Assembly: GCA_020746875.1 (NCBI GenBank)
Contig: JAGTJL010000002.1
Coordinates: 2,170,001-2,234,000, forward strand
Direction: 5' to 3'
DNA: 64,000 nucleotides
DNA from: Rhexocercosporidium sp. MPI-PUGE-AT-0058
Taxonomy: Eukaryota > Ascomycota > Leotiomycetes > Helotiales
In this document: one piece after another, positions 48,651 to 61,407 of the stretch
Layout: every line of letters begins with the position of its first letter
How positions within the stretch are numbered: position 1 is the first letter of the stretch
Position numbers and translations under genes: made by a program
Notes under the pieces: model-generated
Told to the model about the DNA's origin: nothing
What the model saw: the letters and a program-made list of their open reading frames with translations, nothing else
Databases searched by the model: none

Positions 48651-48875
48651 AGATAACCGATGTCAACCCGCAGTCAAAACATCTCCGGACGGCTAGCTGG
48701 AGCCAATGTACTTGTAAGCCAAGGAACAAATCCGCGGGAAGCACCCTGCGGAGATCTTTAAATGCAAGCTCTGTCTAATCGAGCTGGCTAATCTGTTGGA
48801 ATGATAGAGCTATGATTGTGGGGACCGCAAGCCCAGTGCATACAGGAAAGCCAATGTCAAGCCACCCTTTGATAA
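48651..48875. promoter_or_regulatory. Candidate NirA and AreA sites upstream of the nitrate transporter
   Basis: HGATAR (AreA/NIT2) sites are agataa at 48651-48656, tgatag at 48802-48807 and tgataa at 48870-48875. Two one-mismatch versions of the NirA box CTCCGHGG flank the same area: atccgcgg at 48730-48737 and ctgcggag (inverse CTCCGCAG) at 48746-48753. The combination fits nitrate induction plus nitrogen repression as known for CrnA genes. The sites were found by eye only. Confidence 0.45.
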
Positions 48876-49151
48876 GACCTGACGGTGGAGACTACCCTAG
48901 ACATTCAGCGATGGGGCCTAGGAGATGTTGAAACTGTTACTGAATCTCCGTTCGAAGCTGTCACTCAAGAGTTGTGTTCGAGAACAACAGCTATTGATAT
49001 CTTGTTCCCGCTTCTAGAAACGTTTTCCGTTAATGATGCAGTAGTACACCGAACATCCGAGACAATACTTGCATATGCTGGGCACGTATTGAGGCGTCAA
49101 ATGCTTGCTGTCTTGGAAAAGCTTAAGCAGCGGAATGGCTTGAATGCTTGA
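48876..49151 (+). other. Open frame without ATG start, possible gene remnant
   Basis: An open frame from just after a stop at 48873-48875 to a stop ending at 49151 encodes about 90 residues with protein-like composition, such as EAVTQELCSRTTAIDILFPL and RTSETILAYAGHVLRR. It has no Met start and no acceptor-linked upstream exon was found. The helical pattern vaguely recalls C-termini of fungal Zn-cluster regulators, but this is not a firm match. It overlaps the transporter's upstream region. Confidence 0.2.
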
Positions 49152-52100
49152 TCGAATGATCTAAAAAGCAAGCGGCGTATATCAAAAGACGCAATAGAGT
49201 CGTATTGTTTAAGGATGCAGTTTGAAAGATACTGCTGCAATAATACAGAACGAAAACAAACATCAAATTCAACAAGATTTGTCTAGACCGAGAAGCTACC
49301 TACTACACAACATCTTACCAGGCCTGGGACAGGTGGATTTGGCAGCACGGAAGCAAGGCTTATCAGCATCCCGCGAGAAGAAACGCTACGCCTGCCAATC
49401 GATATGCCACCTCCTATCTGATGGCTGTCTGTGTTCTGGTAACGCACATGTGAGGTTGTTTGGACAAGGCTGGCAGCTTATCTTTGACGAATCCCAAACG
49501 GGAGGTCTAACTTTTTCGGGTCTCCACTTCAAAGATAAGCAGGGGAGAATCGCATGAACCCCCAAATCCTCATAAACTTCTCCATCTCCGCGGCTTGGGA
49601 TTTTGTCATGATCGACGTCGGGCTTTCATTTCGAAGGCGTTGAGATAGAGTCCAGATTTTGGTCGGCTTGGCTCAGCTGCAGCCGCTCAAAATCCTCTCG
49701 AGATGGCCAGGAAGGTGATGAAGAGAACACTTCCAAGGTATGAACGATCTGGAGCAGGGAGAACAAATAGCTCTCGACTACGGTCTTTACCTTTTCCTAT
49801 TTCATGCAATCGTATTCGATTTTACTCGTTCCTATCTACGTTCTCTTCGCCCTATGCCCCTTATCTCCGGACTTTCAGCCAATCATTGCAATCCTCTCCT
49901 TCCAGGCATGTTTTGAAGTGCCAACCTCATATCACGCAGTGGGCTATTCTGGCTTGAAAGTAATTGATCAGCTGCTGGGAGGAAGTTTATAGCGCTCGTT
50001 AGGAAAGCTATACCAAATTTTACCCGCATACTTCTATGAAACCAAATTAGTACAGATTCCTAGCCAGACCCCAAGTTGGAAGACTGTATATAGAATGGAG
50101 GCACATGTTATGCATAACAAGACCATTAGCTTCCCAATTCAGCAGCACTGTTCCTTCTCAACAACTTTCGGAATAGTCTTCATATATTCTGATAGAAGGA
50201 CACTTCTGTCACCATAATTTAGAAGCGCAAACTACTGTCAGGAAGCAATTTCACCATTTATCAATCAGTCATACAGAAAATCTGCACCAGCACCGTTGGC
50301 TAACAACGGTGGTTTGGTTGCACATTGGAACTTGCTCAGCCCAAAAGTGCTCGTAAGGTTTCCAAGGAGAGTCTTCCGGCCAGTCGAAGCATGTTTTGGC
50401 ACACGCATTCGCCCCAATTAGCACGACACTTTTCCCCTGACAAGAGAGTACTAGCATCGACCCACAAGGAAAGATATGAGTTACACTCAAAGTTCCATAC
50501 TCATGCCGCTCAAAGTCAGAATTATAAATGCGCACTTATTTACCGATCTTCACATCAGCAAGCTGGCATAGGCACAAAGTTGAGGCAGATGGCGATAACA
50601 CACTACTCTCCAGCACAACCAAGCACGCAATATCCAACCAAATGGAACTCGGAGCACTCCATCCATACTAATTACACAGCCCGAGGCCCATTCCGGGAGC
50701 TCCATCATTTATAGTCTTGATACTCTAGCAGGCATTGTTTATCGAGGGAATCTGCCTACTTCCGAATGTGCTGCCAATCCAAAGGTGTGATTCATAGTAT
50801 CGTATCTTCCTATAGATGTTAGAAAAGGACCATGACTACCCCAAAATTCTAGATCATATTCTTTCATCTAATCCATCAAAAATCTTTATGTTAAGCAAAT
50901 CGGATTGGCTATTGTCGTCCCGACGCCAAATAATCTCTCCCAGCCATTCCTTCTTTGGGTATTTCCACATCAGACATTGCAGCCAGTCAGCCCTCTTACT
51001 TATGCTAGAGACTTCAGTGCTTGCGATGGAGTATGCTTTCGACATGATCTATGTCACACCAAAATGTAAAGATCAATGACTCAAAATCTACGTTTTGATC
51101 TCGTTGTGGTCGCGATTATTGTTTTGGGGTCGATAAGATATACGGGCTAAGCGAGCGTGGTCAACAATACGGGAAAACTCCATCATCCCATGGCCCCCTT
51201 GACATTAACCAATACCAAGTTATTTGACGGCACGGTACAGGGCTGTTAGGATGGTTTCGTCTTATTGGCCCGCCTTGTTTGGAATCTGCGAATAATGATG
51301 CAGGTTCTTCGAGGGAAATTTCTTGATGCAGTTGGGAATGAGGAGGACTCGGAGCTCATCTTTACAGGTGATGGTGGAGGTTTTACCCCGCGTTAGACAT
51401 TCGTAAACCGGCCTTGAAATACCACATGTTACAGCTGAGGTGTGAGCAGTCTGTTCTCCTCTATGTCATGTTTTGGTAAATTCCTTTGGGGATTAATCTG
51501 AGTTATTACCGACCTTTAACTTCTCATCCACACAACATTCACAACAAAAATCTCATACATCGCCATCTTTTAGGCTCCATCTCACCGCCAACGAAAAGAA
51601 ATAGCACCAGCTAAAAGTACAGAACGACTTGCTCCTGCTCGAACCCTCACAGACTACGATTCAATGCAAGGGCTAAGAATTGACATGAGTCCACCCCAAC
51701 ACCCGTCAAGACTACAAAACATCAACTCACATTCTGTAACACTCCATTTTGACCCTTGAAAGTCTACAGTGTTGACAATGACTCGGCATACGGATTTCGT
51801 GGACCATTCCCCCCATCCCACTCGTACCTCTCAAACTTCCATCTTGATTCCGTTTCTCTTGTAGCCTTAAACTCTTTAGCCCTCTTTTCTTCGCCCACGC
51901 CACTTCATGGGGAAGGTGCTTGTTTCTCTTTTGAGGTGTTGACGCTTTAGCGAATCTCGACTCCTCGTTGCCATTGGCTATGAGGTTTCGTGCCGTAGGA
52001 GCTCTCATGCCACTAGCTAGCACTAGCTACATGATGTCAAAAAAGAAGCGTGATTGTCACATCACTCATATTCTAGTATCTACGAGTAAAAAGCTTGAGA

Positions 52101-54122
52101 GAATCAAGTGTTATCGCGAGAGACTAGGTATATAGCAACAACACTAGCTTTCCTAGTGTATTTGTAAGATTTGTTTGGTGGCCAGATCCCGATATGTTTG
52201 GGACATCGAACGATGTGACCGAGCCATTCCTTCATTCCACACTAACGGAAGTTCGAGATGGGTAGATTTACGTTGACGATGCCACCCGCTTCAGCCGTTT
52301 GCTTTTCTCTGTTGACTTAAGGGGAGCATGACATGCGTCGTTCGACGACCGAGAAGTAGTGCTGCCACGATTTTTCTTCGTTTGAAAAAAATGATGTAAC
52401 AATCATAGTCTCAACGAGCAGGAAATAAATGCAATACGAACAGGTTCCCAAAAGGGGGCATGTTCTGATGAGAGATAGGAATTTTCCCACTTTGCATCTC
52501 TCGTTCAACCTAACCCACTTCCGATCATTCGAGACACGTGCCGCTCGGCTCGTTAGCGCGAAGATCTCCGTAGTCAGGAACAATTCCCGCTTGCTTCCAG
52601 CAGCCCAAAAGAGCAAAGAGTGACAGTGCGGCCTTAAATGCCAGGTTTGCAATCAAGGATCGTTCCTTGCTGCGAAGCGAACTCGCTCTCACTTTCGTGT
52701 TTCCACTCCAAAGGCTGTAAGATTGCGGTTACAAAGTTAGATACTCGTCATTACTGTGCTCTACGCGGACAAAGTCGGTCGAACTTTGAGCACTTTGGTA
52801 ATTGGCCTTGGCTGTCGATGACCTGGTCATGTTGCACAGCTTCAGCCTTCTTCTGCTCAGCTCCGACGCCTTGCACGCCTTGCCTTACCATCGTCGTGCC
52901 CGCCGGAGAATACCACACTCACTGCCTGTCCTGTGGCTGCCTGCACATTGCACCCGTCACATCAAGCAGGACTCTCGTTGGGTGCGCCTCTCACTGGTTT
53001 CAGCGCATAACGGTGCTGCCGGCTCACCCACAGGCTGCCATCAAGTCCCCCAGCCAAGCCTCGTTTAGCTGTAAATTGGCATCCACACTTTTTCACGCGC
53101 CAGGAACCAGACTCTCTGGTACTGACTGGCCTGGCAGTGATCGACCACCCCCCTGAGCGGAAGTTTAAAATGGTCACCTTAGTCAACTTTTGCATGAAAC
53201 TCCACAGAAAAAGCACCAAGAGACCAATGCCATCACGCTCATCTCGATGCTCGAAGTCCTTTGGTATGAGCAGTGGGGTGCAATTCCCCTCCCTCCCTCT
53301 ATCCATCCACTCATGAATGACATGACGTTGAAGCCGAAGCTAGAAAGACATCAAGAGACCATTTTCTTGCGTACTTGACCGCGGGTGCTCCTGCTGGACA
53401 GGTAAGTTGCGAGCCAGTCGCTTACATCCCGTTTAGGACAATTACGGTGGGTTGACGCAGTTTTGCAGCGGAGATATTGCAGTTCTACTATTTGATCTCG
53501 ATTCATCCAGGTGGCGCGGTGCATAAATCCAAGCTCGAGAAAGTCAGCACTACACAACAGCCAGTAAGTAATGTATGTGTATGGTGTATTTTGCACAAAT
53601 CGTGTCTGTTCTCTCTCCCTCTCTTCAACCGACTCAGCCCTCTCTCCTCTCCTGAGTGCTGGCGCTCAGCTCTCCCCAACTCCCCCCAACTCCCAACTCC
53701 CAACGCCCCCTGTCGTTCCGGCCAAAAGCTCATTTCCTCCCTTCCACCCCCCGCAGGCTCATCCACCTCGAATTGGCTCCACCAAGCCCCCCTCGAGCAA
53801 ATCACACCCCCCAGCAGCTGCCCCTAGTCTGTGCCGCACTGCTCAGAATATCCACGATGCCTGCCATTTTGTCGGCATTAGGCTTGGGCTTGCCAGGGGC
53901 AGAGCGCGGTAGGAGGGGATGGTAGTGCATGGTAGGGCGCGCCCATTTTGTTTGGAAGCGTGATGTCCCTATATAACTTTGCTTCCCACTCTATCGGACA
54001 CTTCCACCTTGCTTCATCTTACTTCAGTCCTAATATTTGAACAATCCATCTCCAAAAATTTGTATCCTTCGATACGTGACACTCTTTAGATCTTTTCTCT
54101 TCGCAAAATCCATAATATCAAG
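49152..54122. other. Gene-poor 5 kb region
   Basis: No recognisable gene. Frames such as 52638-53156 (+) are Cys/Ser/Pro-rich with no family features and no spliced extension. The right end (53.6-54.1 kb) is pyrimidine-rich and forms the promoter and leader of the GPI-protein gene. Confidence 0.5.
53970..53976 (+). promoter_or_regulatory. TATA-like box of the GPI-protein gene
   Basis: tatataa, 147 bp upstream of the ATG at 54123, downstream of CT-rich tracts (53610-53720). The spacing fits a short leader of about 100-120 nt. Confidence 0.5.
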
Positions 54123-54963
54123 ATGCAATACTCATTCGTTGCCGCTGCCGTTTTGGCATTCACCTCCTCAGTCTTCGCCCAGACTGCTGGTTTCGCTGTC
54201 ATGACAGTCCCAACCCAAGACCAGAACGTCGCCGCTGGTTCGACCCTCGACATCACATGGCAGCCATCCACCACCAACACTGGACCCATCACCATCCAGC
54301 TCCTGCAGGGTGCCTCGCCACCAACTCTTGAGATCGGAGACACCATCGCTGGTTCGTTTACCCGCATCCCCTATTCTGTTTTCTTTTTTTGTTTTGTAAA
54401 CAAATCTAACAACCATCTTAGCAAGCATCGATCAGGCCACTGGCAAGTTCGCCTGGACTGTCCCCAAGGATCTCAAGAGCTTCGCGACCTACGGATTCAA
54501 GATCACTCTCGACTCCACCAAGACCAACCCCAACCCAATCTTCCAATTCAGCTTCCCATTCCACATCACTGGATTGAGCGGCTCTTCCTCTGCCAGCGCA
54601 TCCGCAACTGGAGGAACCACCACTGTCCACCTCTCCACCGGAACTGGATACACTGCTAAGCCAACAAGCAGCCCCATTGCCTCGTACATCGCGAGCTCGG
54701 CTTCAGTCAACAGCACCTCCACATACGTCCCAGTGACCACCTACTCTACATCCGCCACAGGAACTGGAGCAGTCTACCCAACTGCCAACGTTACTCTCTC
54801 CACCACCCTCAAGCCAACTGCCTCCGCTTCAGGCACAGCCACAGGCTCTGGCAGCGCCACTGGCACCAGCCCAGCAGCAACCGTCACCGGCAACTCAGCA
54901 TCCTCCATCGCTCGCGGTGGACTTGCTGTTGCCGCTGGAATGGTCCTCGCATTCGCTCTGTAA
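54123..54963 (+). CDS. GPI-anchored Ser/Thr-rich cell-wall protein (Kre9/KNH-like domain)
   Basis: Exons 54123-54351 and 54422-54963 give 256 aa. A signal peptide MQYSFVAAAVLAFTSSVFAQ is followed by a small beta-sandwich of the Kre9/KNH type: FAVMTVPTQDQNVAAGSTL, DITWQPSTT, ITIQLLQGASPPTLEIGD, IDQATGKFAWTVPKDL, YGFKIT. Residues ~135-230 are a Ser/Thr/Ala-rich stalk, likely O-glycosylated. The C-terminus is a hydrophobic GPI-attachment signal (GGLAVAAGMVLAFAL) with small residues just upstream as possible omega sites. The protein is probably at the plasma membrane or linked into the wall. It matches the widespread Ser-Thr-rich GPI-anchored family of filamentous fungi, whose biochemical function is unknown. 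A TATA-like box lies upstream. Confidence 0.92.
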
Positions 54964-55527
54964 ACGGTCAGCATCATCAATTTTGCGCATCTGGAATCCG
55001 GTATGGTAAAATGGGAGAAACATGAGAACGGTTGCATAATAGAGGGTGGATAGCAATGGCGGCTACGCATACTCGCTATCCGGGCATGCATGCAGCAATC
55101 AAATCATGAGCCGAGGCGTTCTGCAATGTAAACTGGTACAACATTGTTTAGTAAATTTGATATCATCTGCTTTTCGAGCTCTGCGTTCCGTTATTGTTCA
55201 TGTGAATATTGTGGAACAGCATGCATTCTGTGCTACCTTAAACGTTAACTCTCGTGCAGCATCTATTGATGATCCGAGCGAGTCAAGTACTTCGTTTCGT
55301 CTCGCTTCCCTCGCATCCCCTTCCTCGTGCATTCCCCATAGGCGTCTTATTCACCCTCTTCTAACATCATTCCTATCACCACTGAGCACATCCCATCTGA
55401 GCTCTCTCGCATCATCTTCCATCCCACTCAATCACTCGGCCAGAGCACGGGGTCGGTTGGGGAACTTGGGGTCGGGTTTGGGTGTTTCGGCCCCGGTAAG
55501 TTTCACCCGTTTCAGCCACTGAGGAGA
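54964..55527. other. Convergent 3' flanks, no gene seen
   Basis: 0.56 kb between the stops of the GPI protein (+) and the Pro/Gln-rich protein (-). No feature recognised. Confidence 0.6.
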
Positions 55528-56032
55528 TCAGACGTTCGGGTACAGCTCGAACAGGCTCTCGACCCATTTCTCCGTGCGTTCCTTGGCTAGCTTCTTAGCG
55601 AGCTGGTGGAGGCGCTCTTGCTCGGCTTCTGAGATGAGGTTTTCTTCTGAGGGTTTGTCGTGCTTGGCTTGGATAGGTGGTGGTGGCAGCGGTTGTGGTT
55701 GTGGTTGTGGTTGGAAGTGGAAGGATTGTCTTGGGGGCTGCGATTGGGGTAGGTGGAAGGGGAGAGGTGCGTATTGTGGTTGTGGTTGTTGAGGCCAGGA
55801 TTGCAAGGTGTGGAACTGGGTGGTTTTGTTTAGTAACGGTAAGTTTTGGGAGAGGTTTGTTTGTCATTCTTACATTGGGGTTGAATGGACCAATGTTGAA
55901 ATCTGAGGGACGTCGTGGTCTTGGTGGTGGACTCATGTTCGTGTATTTTGTGCTGGGTGGGCTGTTGCTATCGCTATTTCTGCTCGTCGCATTCCCCTCA
56001 GGCGAGGCAGTCTGCATTTTGTGGTTTTCCAT
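55528..56032 (-). CDS. Small Pro/Gln-rich protein with a helical C-terminus
   Basis: Exons 55874-56032 and 55528-55815 give 148 aa. The intron 55816-55873 has donor GTAAGA, branch TACTAAAC and acceptor CACCCAG. The N-terminus MENHKMQTASPEGNATSRN is followed by Ser/Pro-rich sequence with RPRRPSDFNIGPFNPN. The middle is QPQPQ/PLPF low-complexity. The last ~45 residues are a charged helix ending QLAKKLAKERTEKWVESLFE-LYPNV. That C-terminal block is the only part that looks conserved or folded. I do not recognise the family; no localisation signal was seen. Confidence 0.7.
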
Positions 56033-57649
56033 CGTATTTCCCTCGTTTTTCTTTGTGTTGTTGATTGTTGACTTTCAGTTTTGGGAACATGGGAGTCGCA
56101 AGAGGTCATATTCTCTAAGGGCCCAAAGTGGGCCATGACGAAGAACGCGTTCTCATTTCGAGGTTGACTTCTGACTCCTTTCCACATATCACTGGAGCAT
56201 GTCTGCGTTCTAGTCCTGTTATCTTGTTATTGGGCTACCACTTTCTGAAGTTTGGGGATGAAGTGGACCTTCAAGCGATGTAGTGCCTTCCCCGTCACGT
56301 CATTGGATCTGGCATGTTTCTTCTCATTGGGAGCTCAACACCGTCTCAATTCTCTCAAGAGACCATCAGTACATTCGCTGAGAATTCTTTGCTTCCGAAA
56401 CACTCACTTGTGAGCAATATTCTCAGCTTCGTACAAGCCTGCAATAAGATGTCGCCTTACAAGAAAGGGAGTACCTAGGTAGGTAGCCCGCTGTTGAGGA
56501 GCAAAGTTTGGTATGCGTGACTTTAAGCCTTACCCACAAAACCGGGCCTTGCATCACCCTCTCAGACACTTTAGGTGTGGCGCATTTGTAGTGCAACGTC
56601 TAAGAGTAGAGCCTCATCCAGCCTTCTTGGTACGTGGAGCTCACTGAGCCAGTACAGATGTGTCAGTAGGGCAGAGCTCCTCAATCCAAGAAGAGCAATT
56701 CTTTCCACGAGGTACGCAAGCATACAATTCAAGGATAAGCTAAGACTTCTGGATTCATCTCACTGCCTGCCATAAGGCGAGCAGTGGAGGCGTATTTTCC
56801 AATACAAAAGCCATAAATAGCGTAGCAGGCAAGCTGCCGTTGAAGGTTCCCCCATCGAACTACTATCTGCGGGGAAAGCCCATCGCCAACTTCTGTCGCA
56901 ATGATTCAAAGTCTTTGCAGCAGCTGACAATCAAATCTCTGTACAAAATGCCAAGTCCAGCTGCATGACCGCGCCGGAAGTTTATTCGACACGAAAAGGT
57001 TTTGTTGCAGATCTACGGAATCATGTTTCCTTGCACCACGACATCGCTGACAGGTTTCAAGCATCACATACAACCTTACAATCTTGCACTGCTTATCGCT
57101 TTACAAGAGGAAAGTGAAGTAAATTTTATACGTCCTTCTCCATTATGCAAGAGTCATGCGATGAGCTTGTCGATGTCCTCCACTCTTTGCATCCCGACTA
57201 CAACACAAGGCATGTGTGAGTTGCAATAGAAGACTCTTCGTGGGATGGCTGGTTTTTTATATGTATCTGGCTATTTAGAACGCAATAAACTGCTTGGGGG
57301 GTTCTGTAGTCTGAAAATTATATGGTCTTGTGGGAAATGTTATCAATGTAACCTGAATTCTAGTCCCAAGCGCCAAGTTCCACAAAATCAGGCAAGCATT
57401 TGAAAGGATATCACAAACTCCGATCTCTGTCATACGAGGGGCTGTCGATGTCTCATGTTGGAGGATTCAAGCTTCCTGTCAGACCAGGCAGTCTCGGCTC
57501 GACATCCTCCCCCACCTTCCAGAAATACCCCGCAATGATCTGCAAGCATGCTTCATCACAACATGAGGAAATTGCTACCAGTAGTACCGTACAATACCTA
57601 CCTACCCTTCTTTACGACCAAATTTACTATATAGTTCTGTCGTACAGCT
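56033..57649. other. Divergent intergenic region, no gene seen
   Basis: 1.6 kb between the starts of the Pro/Gln-rich gene (-) and the aldolase-like gene (+). Both promoters must be here. No coding signal was recognised. Confidence 0.6.
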
Positions 57650-58801
57650 ATGGCACCAGCAGCCACGACCCTTAACAACGAGTCTTCTGGCAATGCCAAT
57701 GTCGGTGCTCTAGGAAAGACCGTCTCAGGCAAGAAACTCAGGATTAGATCGTATCCTAAATTCGAGAGCTTGGAAGAGGAGAGATTGTATCGGAAGCAAC
57801 ATCTAGCTGCTGCCTTTCGAGTGTTTGTACTTCCGGCCACGGGATAACCAACATTTCCGGTAAAATTTTCTGATGATCGTACAGGTTTGCAGAGCGAGGA
57901 TTTGATGAAGGTGTTGCGGGCCATATGCGAGTCGTTACTTCCACTTAGAGGCACCTAGTTTCTGATTTCATTTACAGCTCAGTGCGAGATCCCATCCTCA
58001 CAGACCATTTCTGGCTCAACCCTCTCTCGCAACATTTCTCACAGATCTGTGTCTCTGACCTGATCCTCGTTAATGAAGATGGCGACGTTGTGATCGGAGA
58101 TGAACCTATCAATGCTGCGGCTTTTGCAATCCATTCTGAAAGCAAGAACTTCCCGACCACCTTGCTCATATCTTGCCACTAATTTTTCTCCAGTCCATAA
58201 AGCTCGTCCCGATGTACATGCGGCATGCCATGCTCATTCTGTATACGGCAAAGCTTTTTCGTACGTGTTGGCAAACCCCGTTTTGATTCTTCTTCCTTTC
58301 TTCGCGTCTCAAGATCTTCTAGAAATTTATCTTCATCTCTTCTCAAAACCTCAAAACCTTCTGGCGTTTACTGATTCCCCTTTTCTCAGAGTCTTTGGAC
58401 GACCGCTGGACATGATAACTCAAGACTCACTACGCTTCTACAACTCACACGCCGTGTACGACAACTTCGGCGGCATCGTCCTCGACCGCGAAGAAGGAAT
58501 CCGAATCTCCACCTGTCTCGGCAACGGCAAAGCCGCCATCCTCCAGAACCACGGCCTCCTCACCGTTGGACAGAGCGTAGACGAAGCTGCCTTCTGGTTC
58601 ATAAGTCTCGACAAGACATGTCATGCACAGCTACTGGTTGACGCAGCGAGTGCGGGGAGCGGACACAAGAAGATCTTGATCGGGGACGAGGAGGCCAAGT
58701 TTACGTATGGGCAGGTGGGGACAGCAGAGAAGGGGTGGCTCGCGTTTCAGGGTTATTATGATGAAATTTTGGCGAAGACTAATGGAAGTTTCTTGAAGTA
58801 G
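57650..58801 (+). CDS. Class II aldolase/adducin-domain protein with two GC-AG introns
   Basis: Exons 57650-57822, 57885-57926, 57978-58141, 58194-58260 and 58390-58801 give 285 aa. The spliced product reads [43 protein letters not shown]. Then come AAFAIHSE-IHKARPDVHAA and CHAHSVYGKAFS-VFGRPLDMIT. HAHS (near residue 140) and the later His in LQNHGLLT (near 201) are the metal-binding histidines of the class II aldolase fold. Fungal homologues are soluble, and their substrates are mostly unknown. Two donors are GC rather than GT: GCGAGT at 57927 and GCAAGA at 58142, each needed to keep conserved sequence in frame. Intron 1 (57823-57884) uses GTTTGT. The exons total 858 nt, an exact codon multiple. 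An intact enzyme is likely but its reaction is not known. Confidence 0.9.
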
Positions 58802-58924
58802 GGAAGTGGGAAAGGTGATATATGAAGGCATGCTGCTATCCTGCAGCTTAGAAGTCGAGTGCGCAGAGATTAGCAAGCCGCATTATTGTACGGATTTGTA
58901 TATTATATCTCATCCAGACATATC

Positions 58925-60727
58925 TCAAATAGGCACGAACTCGCCAACTTCCTTCCAGAAAGCACACCGTTTCGCCAAGGCATCCACCCTCAAATTCTCA
59001 AATCCATCACTATTCACTACAAACTCCTTCCCGGTTCTCCAGCTCTCAGGTACCCCCGGTTGACTGGCATTTGTAAGCTTGTTCTCGTTCGGATCGCCCG
59101 TCTGGAAGAAAGATGCAAAGGCACCCGTGAAACCATTATAAATCAGACTTTGAGATTTCTGCACGGCGTTGACTTGATTCCACTATTTAATCATCTCATC
59201 AGTCATCGAACATCAAGGTTACCAATATTGTTGTGAACTTACGAATTGCGTATCACTCGCATGCTTAGCAGGCGAAATTGTATACTCTCCCACGTAGCTC
59301 TTCTTCCGAGCTCCTCTCGCCATCCAATATGCTGGACAAGCGAGAACAACATCTCGGAAAATCAAACCGGCTCGAACGTACGTGGTGTTGTAGCTTGAAA
59401 TCGTCTCCGTCGAGCCGACTGCTGGATACTGTTCCTTCAGACGCCGGAGCTGTCGGTCTGAGAACCTAGGCAGAAAACCTTTCACCCATGCGTCGAAAGA
59501 CGCGGTGCTAGAATTGAAAGGTGGAGTTCCTGAGCTGGTTTCGTTTGCTAGTCCGGGGGGTATAAAGTTCTCCCCTTTGCACTAGTCAACATAGCAAGTT
59601 CCATAGGCAGGAGAGTTGGGACAGGAGCCGGGAACTTACCTTCATGGGTATTGTAGAACCCCCATCCGAGATCAACATCCAAATCCCCCTTCCCCGTAAG
59701 CTTACTCAACGGCCTCCTCAAAAACGTCCCATCAATGACAGGTCCCCACGTAAAACTACTCGTTGTAAACTCATTGCTACCCGCAATCTGCAGCGCCGCG
59801 GTCCTCAAAACCTGTAAATCCGCACGCTTCAAACACTTCAATGACTCGGGTCCCGCACAACCACTCAAGTTCGCGAACGTGTCGTAGACGGTCTGGGACT
59901 CGACTGAATCGTACTTATACGTTTTGGACCAGAAAGGAGAGGAAGCTACTGCTTTGGAAAATAGACGGGGAGAGGAGTTTCCGTTGGCGAGGACTTGCGC
60001 AATTACACTTCCAGCTCCAGCAGACTGGCCCCAGATACTGACATCTTTCGGATCGCCTCCAAACAGCTTCACATACTTCCTCGTCCACTCCAGCACGGCT
60101 CGCTGATCTAGCAGTCCTGGATTCAGGTCCGAGGTTGGGGATGCGGCTATCTCTGCCCCGGGGAGGAAGCCGAATGCGTTGACGCGGTAGTTGGGGTAGA
60201 TGAAGAGGAGATCGGTGGAGTTGGTGATGTTAAGGACGGGGTAGCCTCCCGGCGGGATGGCGAAGGGACCGCCGCCTCGGATGAAGCCGCCACCGTGGAA
60301 AAAGATCACGACTGGTCGGAGAGGCTTGGATGGTGTCCAGGGTCGGGAGTAGAGACCGAGGTAGAGACAATCTTCTGAGCCGTTGACCTGCGAGATTGAA
60401 GTGTCAGCGTCCGTTTGGCTTTTCATTGATTGTGTAGAGGGAGGAAGCTGTTCTAACAGTTCTCTGGGGGCATATATCGAATTGCTGGTCGGAGTCGTAT
60501 GTCCCATTCGTGAAGGGAATGGGTGGTTGTGGTGCCCTGAATCGGTTCTCTCCAACTGGCGGAGCGGCGTAGGGGATTTTTCGCCAGTAATTTATGTTGT
60601 ATTTGGAAGAGTATGTGCCTTTGAAAGTACCATAGTCTAGAGGCACGGATAGCTGCTGTGCTTGGCCAGAACAAGTCAAGAAGAAGAGAATGTAGGAAAC
60701 TAACACCCGGAAAGAAGTTTTCGCCAT
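58925..60727 (-). CDS. Secreted type-B carboxylesterase/lipase
   Basis: Alpha/beta-hydrolase acting on carboxylic esters, probably secreted. Exons 60458-60727, 59640-60387, 59243-59574 and 58925-59182 give 535 aa, the usual length. The signal peptide is MAKTSFRVLVSYILFFLTCS. The family start is WRKIPYAAPPVGENRFRAPQ. NGSEDCLYLGLY is the second signature, and the oxyanion loop is FFHGGGFIRGG. The nucleophile elbow is IWGQSAGAGSV. The likely catalytic His is in SPAKHASDTQF, just before the last intron. Several N-x-S/T sites suggest glycosylation. Intron 1 (60388-60457) uses donor GTTAGA; the others are standard. The gene is convergent with the aldolase-like gene, with only 123 bp between their stops. 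Confidence 0.93.
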
Positions 60728-61407
60728 GGCTTTTAAGATTAGAAGCAGAATCTGTTAACTATAGAGACGCTCTACAAATGACAATTTCCCATCTCGAGAG
60801 AGTAGTTCATGGCTTTTATCTGGAAATAGAGGAGTTATATACAACGACGAGTTAAAAGTCTTACTGATTGACAGAGGCAAAACCGGGGTAGTTGGCGGGG
60901 ATGCCCAGACAGAACTATGGGGTAGCTGGAATGGGGTAATTGGAGGTGGCCAATGGGACCGACTTTCTGCTAGATAGCTCAAGGGGAATAAAGACAGGCT
61001 GATGGTGGAATTCCCAGCATGGACGACTAGCTCGCTAACTGATCACCCGAAGCTGGGCAATTTGTCCGGAAACTCAAAGCAGATGATGGTAATCTCCTCG
61101 ACCCATACCATGAGACGTGAAATTCTTGCATTACCGAATTACTGAACTTAAATGGTATTGAGGAATCGTGACTTCAACAATAGCGATACGTATATTTTAA
61201 TGTAGAAGTACAATTTCCATCAAATTTCGCGTGCTTGCAGAACTCCACGCTACCCAAGTTTTGCAAAACCAGAAGGCTAAAAATGTACCAAAACGTCGCT
61301 AAAGAAAGAGTATACGCTCAAATAGCACGTTAGAAACACAAGTAACAAGATCGATAACCAGAAGCATTATTCACAGGTGTACTACCACTCGTTGCCCTTT
61401 CGTTCTG
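60728..61407. other. Esterase promoter and BTB-gene 3' flank
   Basis: 0.68 kb between two minus-strand genes. No gene recognised. Confidence 0.6.

Noticed and set aside
52638..53156. 172-codon open frame as a secreted Cys-rich protein
   Set aside because: No signal peptide, irregular Cys spacing and composition that fits translated non-coding sequence.
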